A stretch of DNA of 64,000 nucleotides from Pseudoxanthomonas sp. (GTDB lineage Bacteria > Pseudomonadota > Gammaproteobacteria > Xanthomonadales > Xanthomonadaceae): positions 2,294,001 to 2,358,000 of the forward strand of contig NZ_CP114978.1 of the NCBI RefSeq assembly GCF_027498035.1, read 5' to 3'. Position numbers and translations under genes: made by a program. Of this stretch, positions 35,392 to 42,436 are shown in pieces. Under the pieces are notes generated by a model. That model ran no database searches and was not told where the DNA came from. It saw nothing but the letters and a program-made list of their open reading frames with translations. Every line of letters begins with the position of its first letter. The stretch's first letter is position 1.

Positions 35392-36333
35392 TTAGAACTC
35401 CCCATACTCCGCGCGCATGCGGCCGTGGCGCTTGGCCCGGTACAACAGCGCATCGACGTCTTCGATCAGGGATAACGCCACCGCGTCTGCGCCGGGCGTG
35501 GCGGTGCCGACGCCCAGGCTCAAGGTCAGCAGCGGTGCAACCTCGGAACGCTCATGAGCAATCTGCAGCTGGCGCACCAGCTGCATGCATTTTTCCGCAA
35601 CCTGACGGGCCTTGTCGGCGGGCGTGTCCGGCAGCAGCCAGATGAACTCTTCGCCGCCAATGCGGGCCACGAAATCCCGCGGGTTGTTGGTCGCCTGCGC
35701 CAAGGCCTTGGCGACGATGCGCAGTGCCTCGTCGCCCTTGATGTGGCCGTAGTGATCGTTGTACTGCTTGAAGTAATCGATATCTAGAATAATCAATGAC
35801 AGCGGCGTGCCGCCCTGCTGGGCAGCGGCCCACTCATGCGCCAGCACCGTATCGAACATGCGTCGGTTGGCAATGCCGGTCAGGCCATCCTGGTAGGACA
35901 GCTCTTCCAGCTGCTTTTGCAGGCGGATCAGGTGGTCCTCGGTCTTCTTGCGCTCGCTGATGTCGAACATGAAACCGACCAGCGCCTCGACCTCGCCATC
36001 CTTGCGCACCACATGCACCACGTCGCGGATCCAGACGTACTCGCCATCCTTGGTCAGCGCCCGATAGTCGGCCTCGTGATCGACACCCGCCTTGGACTGC
36101 GACACGCAGAAGTTGACCACGTAGTCGCGGTCATCCGGGTGCATGCGCTCGACCCAGTCATTGATGCCCACCCAACTGTCCTGCGACCAGCCCAGCAGCT
36201 TCTCGATCTGCGGGCCGATGTAGCTGAAGGTCATGCTCTGCCAGTCGATCCGCCACGGGATCGCCTTGGTCGATTCGAGCAGGGTTTTGTACACGTCACT
36301 GTCGCTGCCCGCACCCAGGAGTTCTTCGCTCAT
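35392..36333 (-). CDS. PAS-GGDEF diguanylate cyclase
   Basis: About 313 residues from MSEELLGAGSDSD; an open extension upstream is unlike the family. A PAS/PAC sensor (about 15-140; SFSYIGPQ-like TFSYIGPQIEKLLGW, YVWIRDVVHVVRKDGEV) is followed by a coiled-coil linker and a GGDEF domain with QDGLTGIANRRMFD and IGGEEFIWLLP. It is soluble and likely binds a small ligand or cofactor. It makes cyclic di-GMP. The stop codon lies two bases from the RAYT repeat. Confidence 0.9.
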   Translation of the reverse strand: MSEELLGAGSDSDVYKTLLESTKAIPWRIDWQSMTFSYIGPQIEKLLGWSQDSWVGINDWVERMHPDDRDYVVNFCVSQSKAGVDHEADYRALTKDGEYVWIRDVVHVVRKDGEVEALVGFMFDISERKKTEDHLIRLQKQLEELSYQDGLTGIANRRMFDTVLAHEWAAAQQGGTPLSLIILDIDYFKQYNDHYGHIKGDEALRIVAKALAQATNNPRDFVARIGGEEFIWLLPDTPADKARQVAEKCMQLVRQLQIAHERSEVAPLLTLSLGVGTATPGADAVALSLIEDVDALLYRAKRHGRMRAEYGEF

Positions 36334-36617
36334 CTCGACCGCATCAGGAAGGAAAAAGGTGGCGATAGCATGTCGCCATCGGCATATTCCCTGCAAGAAA
36401 GAACCCCGCGCGAACGGGGGCAGGCCAGCACATCGGCCCCGAGAACCGACTGCACGCCATGAAACCGGCGTCACTGAGCGGGACTGTACTGCCTGCAGCA
36501 TCAGCGGATACCTCGAGCAGAAAGGATCTGCTTCCGAACAGGGGACTGGTCGAACTGTCTTCAATTTGTAATATTCAATTCAGGGCAGATCGCAACAGGC
36601 AGACATGGAGTCCCGCA

Positions 36618-37241
36618 ATGGGTGCGATTCACTCCAAGAGCACGTTCTTGCACGGACAGGTCAGGCGAGGCCTGCAGTCCGGTCGTTATGCGCCCGGGCA
36701 ACGGATCGACCCAGCCACGCTCGCGGCGGAATTCAACACCAGTCTTACACCTGTGCGGTTCGCGCTGTATCGCCTGGTGGGCGAAGGCATGATCCACGAC
36801 CACGCCCGGCACGGCTTCCAGGTCCCCCTTCCTACCGAAATGGGCATGCGTGACCTGTACGACTGGATGGAGCGGCTGCTGGTGATGGCCAGCGAACTGG
36901 GCAACCCGAGGTCCCCGGCCCGGCAGTCACCCCCGCCATCAACCGAGGACGACCTGCCCAAGCAGACCTGGAAGCTGTTCAACGCCATCGCACGCGATAC
37001 CGGCCGCTGGTCATTGCATCGTGCCGTCAAGCGGGCCAACGACCGCCTGGCACCGATCCGCCGCGCCAAGCAGGACCTGATCGATCACGCAGCCGAAGAA
37101 CTGGCCGAGCTGACACGGCTCTGGCAGGCGCACGACACCACCCGCCTCAACGCCGCACTGCACGCTTATCACGAACGCCGGAAACAGCTGGTGCCCTGCA
37201 TCGTGGCGCTGCTGACCGAGCGCAGCAAACAGCTGCCCTAA
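36618..37241 (+). CDS. GntR-family regulator beside the lasso locus
   Basis: 207 residues from MGAIHSKSTFLHGQ, preceded by GGAG nine bases before the ATG. The N-terminal winged helix is typical (RRGLQSGRYAPGQRIDPATL, AAEFNTSLTPVRFALYRLV, GFQVPLP). The C-terminal part is helical and FadR/FCD-like but short. It lies about 320 bases upstream of the lasso precursor on the same strand and is a plausible regulator of it. Regulators of this kind occur beside proteobacterial lasso clusters; its ligand is unknown. Confidence 0.82.
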   Translation: MGAIHSKSTFLHGQVRRGLQSGRYAPGQRIDPATLAAEFNTSLTPVRFALYRLVGEGMIHDHARHGFQVPLPTEMGMRDLYDWMERLLVMASELGNPRSPARQSPPPSTEDDLPKQTWKLFNAIARDTGRWSLHRAVKRANDRLAPIRRAKQDLIDHAAEELAELTRLWQAHDTTRLNAALHAYHERRKQLVPCIVALLTERSKQLP

Positions 37242-37245
37242 CGAG

Positions 37246-37391
37246 GGTCTCAACAACCCTGCTTTTGCTCGTCATTACCAGCCATTCGGCTGTTGAAAGC
37301 CTCGCGAAGGCGGGAACCTAGTGACGTTGCTTTCCATGACTCGAAGCCACTGGACCCCGATTTCGCGGAGATGACGGCAATTGTTGAGACC
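37246..37391. repeat. MITE-like element with 11-bp inverted ends
   Basis: GGTCTCAACAA at the left and its exact complement TTGTTGAGACC at the right bound about 146 bases. The interior holds GCGAAGGCGGGAACCTAGTG and a related inverted TTTCGCGGAGATGACG, a pattern common to small palindromic elements in xanthomonads. No coding capacity. It occupies most of the gap between GntR and the lasso precursor and may affect that promoter. Confidence 0.75.
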
Positions 37392-37558
37392 TCCCCCAAG
37401 CACGCAGGGGCCAGCTCCCAACGCGCGCGAAGACGACGCACGTCACGCCCCCAGATAATTCTTCAAGTACACAACAAAAATCCTTTGAAAACACAAAATC
37501 TCCGTCCCTAGGCTGCCGTTGTCATGGAATCGCCATGACATCACCGAAGGAGACTGAG

Positions 37559-37711
37559 ATGGACAAGCACAACGAAAGCGCAAAGGCCAACACGCCGCAG
37601 CAGGGCGTCATCGTGCTCGGTGTGGCCAGTGTCGAAACGCAGGGCGCCGTGGGCTCAAGTGAAGGTATCAGCCCCGGCAGCCCGATGATCTCGGGAATTT
37701 CCGAAGAGTGA
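37559..37711 (+). CDS. Lasso peptide precursor (A)
   Basis: 50 residues, preceded by GAAGGAGACTGAG. The leader (1-28) ends TPQQGVIVLGVASVETQ: a Pro, the LGxAS stretch and Thr at position -2 are the signature of proteobacterial lasso leaders. The core begins at Gly29. The only acidic residue at a permitted ring position (7-9) is Glu at core position 7 (GAVGSSE), so the isopeptide would join Gly1 to Glu7. Seven-residue rings are known for xanthomonins. The tail runs from GISPGSP to a double Glu. The B, C and isopeptidase genes beside it make the call firm. Confidence 0.92.
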   Translation: MDKHNESAKANTPQQGVIVLGVASVETQGAVGSSEGISPGSPMISGISEE

Positions 37712-37715
37712 AACA

Positions 37716-37743
37716 CAGGGCGCGCACCTTGGTGCGCGCCCTG
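37716..37743 (+). promoter_or_regulatory. Stem-loop between lasso precursor and B gene
   Basis: CAGGGCGCGCACC and its exact complement pair around TT, giving a 13-bp stem starting five bases after the precursor stop and ending 14 bases before the B start. Hairpins at this place in lasso operons are thought to raise precursor over enzyme expression. There is no T-run, so full termination is unlikely. Confidence 0.85.
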
Positions 37744-37757
37744 CACCGGAGATAACG

Positions 37758-38432
37758 ATGAGGTACATCCTCAGTCAGGACATCACATTCGGCGAGATCG
37801 GCGGACACATGGTCTTCCTGGACCTCGCGAAAGATCGCTACTTCCGTCTTGAGAGCTCAATCGAGAATTCTCTACGCCCTTATTTGAAAAACGGCGGACC
37901 ACTTCCCTTCGACCTCTCTGATCTGATCGCCTCTGGAATCCTCATTGAGGATCACGACACCGCGCCAGCCTCTCTACCTTCCATCAGTAAACCGTGTCGG
38001 AGCGCATTCGAGAATCATCCATCCACAGATGACGGACTTGCACCCTCACATATCATCGAAACAATGCTGGTCGTCCTGAGGATGCATTGGAAATTGAGGC
38101 ATCAGAAAATCAGGCCAATCATCGAAAACGAGGTGGCTTATCGCCGTAAGAACTCGAAGCCACGGCGCCTACAGCCGCCGTTGGACGCGTCGACAGTGCA
38201 AGCATCTAGGCAATTCTTGAAGGCCAGACGCTATGTTCCTATCGAGCCACGCTGCCTGCTTGATTCGTTATCTCTCCTGCACTTTCTGTCACGGCGCGGG
38301 CTTCCAGCCAGCATCATTTTCGGCGTCACCCTTGAGCCTTTCTCGGCCCATTGCTGGGTTCAGTCCGGGGATGCTCTATTGAACGAGACGCTCGGCACGG
38401 CCAACGCACATACCCCTATCAGGGTCGTCTGA
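37758..38432 (+). CDS. Lasso peptide B protein (RRE plus transglutaminase-like leader protease)
   Basis: 224 residues. Residues 1-75 (DITFGEIGGHMVFLDLAKDR) are the PqqD-like recognition element (B1) that binds the leader. Residues 85-224 are the B2 cysteine protease: catalytic Cys in EPRCLLDSLSLLHFL (C166) and His in FSAHCWVQ (H198). The third triad position, twelve residues after the His, is Glu (LLNET) where Asp is usual. It removes the leader so that Gly1 is free for cyclisation. Fused B1-B2 is the proteobacterial arrangement. Its stop overlaps the C start by one base. Confidence 0.92.
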   Translation: MRYILSQDITFGEIGGHMVFLDLAKDRYFRLESSIENSLRPYLKNGGPLPFDLSDLIASGILIEDHDTAPASLPSISKPCRSAFENHPSTDDGLAPSHIIETMLVVLRMHWKLRHQKIRPIIENEVAYRRKNSKPRRLQPPLDASTVQASRQFLKARRYVPIEPRCLLDSLSLLHFLSRRGLPASIIFGVTLEPFSAHCWVQSGDALLNETLGTANAHTPIRVV

Positions 38433-40156
38433 TGGAATATCCATATCTGTTCGTCATCGGCGCTCCCTCGGGCGGCACTGGTGACCACTCCCTCGATTTG
38501 AAGCTCAAAGCAAAGGGAATGTCGTGCCGTTTCAAGTGCGAGCTAGGCCGCCTGTTCACGCATCCGCTTGCACCAGTTGTGGAAATTCCCGGACAAGGGT
38601 TGCTGCTCGGCGCGGTCTTTGACCGCGATGGAACGCGAATACCCCATCGGATCGATCTGGACGCCTCACCAGAGTCGACTGTTACAGAGATTCTCCGTCG
38701 CGTTTGGGGCAATTACCTGGCGTTACTTTTCGACCGTCACTCGCTGCGTGTCATGCGAGACCCCTCAGGCTCCGTGGACTGCGTCTATGCCTTCGAGTCT
38801 GGCAGGGGCTTCATCACCTCGCATATCAGCCTGGCGGTTGGACTTGGGATCTATCGCAGGGATGTTGATTGGGAAGCCGTTGCGCACAGTTTGCAGTTCC
38901 CCTTCATGAAAACAGCTCGCACCGCGCTGAAGCGGATCAATGAGCTGCCTCCAGGCTGCGAGCTTCACATTGCAGACGAGGTTTGCTCGATCCGCACTGC
39001 GTGGTCGCCTTGGCAATTCGTCGTGCCAGAAATCCGGCATAGGGACGCCGAAGTGGCTTCCCAACAGCTCCGCAAAACCGTAAGCCGAGTGGTGAATTCG
39101 TTCTCCTCTTTGGGGCGCCGTCATATGGTCGAACTCTCTGGCGGCCTGGACTCGTCCATCGTCTCGATGTCCCTACGCGATCTGGCAAGCGAAGTCGTTT
39201 TCTGCACGATCACGATGCCCGCGAGTGGCACGGATGAAAGTGCTTATGCAAGAGCCGTGACAGATGCTCTGGGACAGCCACTCCTTCCTGTTGAGATTGG
39301 AGCAGAGCGCGCGCGTTTCCGATTTCCGGTGCACGCCGCGTCCGTCAGGCCCAGCACGGGCATTCTTCAGGACGCCTCCAATCAACTGTGGGATCCGCTG
39401 GCTCATCAGCACGGCATCGACAGCTTCTTCTCTGGCGGTGGTGGCGATAGCATCTTCTGCTACCTCAAGACGGCGGCGCCGGCAGCAGATGCATTCCTCG
39501 AGCGGGGCATCAAAGCTGGATTTCTCGCGATACGCGACCTTTCTTCGCTTCACAAATGCACACTCTGGAAAGCCGGACGACTAACGCTGAAAAAGCTTAG
39601 GCGAGGTGCGAGGCGAGGATGGAAGCAGGACCGCATGCTGCTCGCTCGCGACTGTTTGGTGGAGCAACCAGACCTACATCCATGGCTGCAAGCACCGGAG
39701 AACGCGCTGCCAGGCGATCACGAAAAAATCCAAGACCTTGTCGGCACGCAGCTGTTTCGAGAGGCCACACCGCGCAACAATGGAAAGCCCCTCTACTTTC
39801 CGCTCCTGTCGCAGCCGGTGATGGAGGCTTGCTTGCCCGTTCCATCCTGGATGTGGATCTCCGGCGGCCGCGATCGCGCCATCGCACGCAATGCATTCGC
39901 TGATGTCCTGCCTGCAGCGATCGCGAACCGCCGCAGCAAGGGTTCCTATACTGGCTATCTCGCCGCCGTTTACTCACGCAACAAGCAAGCCATGCGAGCA
40001 TTCCTGATGGACGGCGAGCTACGTGCCCAGGGGCTACTCGACCCCGATGCCTTGGAGCGGTATTTCGACAGGGACCTATCGCCGCGAGACATCACGTTTA
40101 CACGGATCTTTGAGTTGTGCGCTGCCGAAAACTGGGTCCAAGGCCAGATGATCTAG
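38432..40156 (+). CDS. Lasso peptide cyclase (C protein, asparagine synthetase-like)
   Basis: About 574 residues from MEYPYLFVIGAPSGG; the start overlaps the B stop (TGATG). The N-terminal part resembles a class II glutamine amidotransferase but lacks the catalytic Cys. The C-terminal synthetase domain has the ATP pyrophosphatase loop VELSGGLDSSIVS, plus FSGGGGDSIFCYL. The enzyme activates the ring Glu side chain as an AMP ester and closes the macrolactam with Gly1. A later block, NRRSKGSYTGYL, is typical of the family. Confidence 0.92.
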   Translation: MEYPYLFVIGAPSGGTGDHSLDLKLKAKGMSCRFKCELGRLFTHPLAPVVEIPGQGLLLGAVFDRDGTRIPHRIDLDASPESTVTEILRRVWGNYLALLFDRHSLRVMRDPSGSVDCVYAFESGRGFITSHISLAVGLGIYRRDVDWEAVAHSLQFPFMKTARTALKRINELPPGCELHIADEVCSIRTAWSPWQFVVPEIRHRDAEVASQQLRKTVSRVVNSFSSLGRRHMVELSGGLDSSIVSMSLRDLASEVVFCTITMPASGTDESAYARAVTDALGQPLLPVEIGAERARFRFPVHAASVRPSTGILQDASNQLWDPLAHQHGIDSFFSGGGGDSIFCYLKTAAPAADAFLERGIKAGFLAIRDLSSLHKCTLWKAGRLTLKKLRRGARRGWKQDRMLLARDCLVEQPDLHPWLQAPENALPGDHEKIQDLVGTQLFREATPRNNGKPLYFPLLSQPVMEACLPVPSWMWISGGRDRAIARNAFADVLPAAIANRRSKGSYTGYLAAVYSRNKQAMRAFLMDGELRAQGLLDPDALERYFDRDLSPRDITFTRIFELCAAENWVQGQMI

Positions 40157-40267
40157 ACGCTGGGGTGTACCGGCAGCGTCCCCAGATCTGATCGACGGGT
40201 GTCCTCCCCTCTCTTCCACGATAGGCGGCCGCCCCTGATCGGCTTATGTGCCGACGCCATGGAAAAT

Positions 40268-42430
40268 TCATGAGGACTCGGACTTCGGGCCGGCCCCGGC
40301 ACGCCTGTCCTGCTCAGTCCTCATCTCCTTCCATACGTGGTATTGGCTTGCCTTTTCCGGATCGGGATCCACGTATCCCTGCAGCCAGAACCTGAACCAG
40401 TCCACGTTGCGCTCGTAAACCGCCAGCTTGTGCCGAGGCTGATACTTGATGTGCAACTCATCCGGGAACACATACATGTCCGCCTGCTTCCTGCGCACCA
40501 GCGGCAGCACATAGTCCAGTGCTAGGCGGTATTCCTGCTCGGGTTGTTGAAACAGGATCGGGGCGCGGATCCGGTCCAGATGATGCACCGGTGAAATCAG
40601 CGCCCATTGCTCGGGCGTTTCTTCCGGCGCGCCAAGTTGCCAGAGTTCCTTCACCCTCGCACGGGTCTCGTCACTCAGGCTGTTGTACAGGTAATAGCTT
40701 GGCGTCAACGAAATGCTGCTGACCGAAGCCGCCCGTACCACGTCAGAGTTGGCCAACGTCCACAGCGTAACTTCACTGCCGTAGCTGAGCCCCCCCATTC
40801 CGACGCGCTTTGGATCGATCCGCCCCTCACCCGCAAGAAGTTCGATAACCGCCTCGATCCCGGTCCGGGCTGGATCGTGGCGCTCAACAAAGTTGTTTGG
40901 GAACTCTGGCATTCCGTTGATGCACAGGGATGAGATGCCCTGCTCGGCCAGCGATACCAGGGGCCATTCCTCCCCCAGGCCACCGCGAAGGAAGCCATAG
41001 CAACTGTAGAAAGTGACAAACAGGGGCGGCGCTCGACCCATCGGCGCGCCGCGCGCAGGGAAGAAATACCCGGTGAATTCCCTGCCCTGCACATCGCGCC
41101 AACGCATGAACTCAGCAGGCGCGACTGCCGCGATGTCCGACTCCAGCGCCGTGTTGGGCGCGTAGAGCACCCGGCGCCGCCCACTGTCCAAATCAATGGC
41201 TTCCAACCGCGGCGGCCGATCTGCCTCGGCCGCCACACAGACCAGCGCATGGGCCGAGATCGCACAAGGAATGTCCCAGTATCGCTGGCTGCCACTGACC
41301 AGCCCTTCTGAAAGCACCACAGGCCTGACCGCTCCTGTTGCAACGTTCCATGCATGGATCTCCTGTGCGCGTCCGTTCTCGAAGTTGGTCGAGGTAAACA
41401 CCACCTCATCACTTCCTGGTCGCCAGAGAAGATCGGTGATGTAACGACCGGAACAGAGCAGATGCGCGCATCGAAGCGGACGTCTGGCATGCCGGTCGGG
41501 CAGCATGCTCAACTCCCGGTAGCGGCTCACCTGCTGTCCCGTCTGCCGCTCCCCGGTGTTCAAAAATGCAATCCGGCCATCCGGATTCACGGCCAGCTTC
41601 GTTGGCTCAGGCATGCTCTTGTGCAAATCGCCCGTACCGAGCGGCCGGCGTGGAACCTGGTCTGCTGGAAGCTCACGCGTACCCATCCCGTCCAGATCCA
41701 CTACCTTCCAATGGTCCGGCTCCCCGGCAAGCAACGGGCCGGCGGCAAACCAGCCACCAGTGAAGCGCTGCGTCGCTGGGCGGCCATTGGCATTGCCGGA
41801 GCGAAACACTCCGGCTGCCATGTTGACCGTCTTGTCGATGTGCACGCCGCGGTCATACTCAGTCATCTCGGCCGCCACGACCTGTTCCCGCGTCGCACCG
41901 GTGCTGTACCTGAGCATGCGGCCATCATCGGCAAGCTCGAAAGTCCGTACATCCGCTGGATCAGTCGTAACCTCCTGGGCCGCCGAACCATCTGCGGCGG
42001 CCCGCCATACCGACACGCGCCCATCGACCAAAGCCCGGTAGTAGATCCAACCTCCATCCGGCGACCACACCGCGGGCGAAGGCAACACCACACCATTGAC
42101 CAACTCGCGCAACGGCAACCCACCGTCACCCACGCGCAGCGGCTGAGCGCGTCCATCAAGCTGCTGCACGTACCAGGCGGTGTCCACCGTATTGCGCTCG
42201 ATCGATGGCACCTCGGTCCGGAAGGCAACCAACCGGCCATCCGGCGAAATCACGGGATTACCCAGGTCCGTCACCTCCAACAGTCGCCGCGGAGACACGG
42301 TTGAGGCCGAGGCATCCGCCACCATCAGCGGGCTCACCGAGGCAAGCCCCATCAGCAAAGGCACGAGGCGCGGCGCACTGGATTGCACAGGAGCCCAAAA
42401 TGCAGGCGATATCCAGGAAGGAAGCTTCAT
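40268..42430 (-). CDS. Lasso peptide isopeptidase (S9 family)
   Basis: 720 residues. A signal peptide (VPLLMGLASVSPLMVADASA, residues 23-42) predicts periplasmic location. Residues about 48-420 form a beta-propeller (DLGNPVISPDGRLVAFRTE). The alpha/beta hydrolase domain has nucleophile Ser in GMGGLSYGSEV, and a catalytic His in DELHIKYQPRH. Prolyl-oligopeptidase-like enzymes of this type linearise lasso peptides by cutting the Gly-Asp/Glu isopeptide, as shown for astexin isopeptidases. It is six bases after the TonB receptor gene in one operon and converges on the biosynthetic genes. Confidence 0.88.
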   Translation of the reverse strand: MKLPSWISPAFWAPVQSSAPRLVPLLMGLASVSPLMVADASASTVSPRRLLEVTDLGNPVISPDGRLVAFRTEVPSIERNTVDTAWYVQQLDGRAQPLRVGDGGLPLRELVNGVVLPSPAVWSPDGGWIYYRALVDGRVSVWRAAADGSAAQEVTTDPADVRTFELADDGRMLRYSTGATREQVVAAEMTEYDRGVHIDKTVNMAAGVFRSGNANGRPATQRFTGGWFAAGPLLAGEPDHWKVVDLDGMGTRELPADQVPRRPLGTGDLHKSMPEPTKLAVNPDGRIAFLNTGERQTGQQVSRYRELSMLPDRHARRPLRCAHLLCSGRYITDLLWRPGSDEVVFTSTNFENGRAQEIHAWNVATGAVRPVVLSEGLVSGSQRYWDIPCAISAHALVCVAAEADRPPRLEAIDLDSGRRRVLYAPNTALESDIAAVAPAEFMRWRDVQGREFTGYFFPARGAPMGRAPPLFVTFYSCYGFLRGGLGEEWPLVSLAEQGISSLCINGMPEFPNNFVERHDPARTGIEAVIELLAGEGRIDPKRVGMGGLSYGSEVTLWTLANSDVVRAASVSSISLTPSYYLYNSLSDETRARVKELWQLGAPEETPEQWALISPVHHLDRIRAPILFQQPEQEYRLALDYVLPLVRRKQADMYVFPDELHIKYQPRHKLAVYERNVDWFRFWLQGYVDPDPEKASQYHVWKEMRTEQDRRAGAGPKSESS

Positions 42431-42436
42431 GCGCCC

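Noticed and set aside
40157..40267. Bidirectional terminator between lasso cyclase and isopeptidase
   Set aside because: Short inverted pieces (CTGGGG/CCCCAG, GACGCTG/CAGCGTC) compete and there is no T-run; not strong enough to list.
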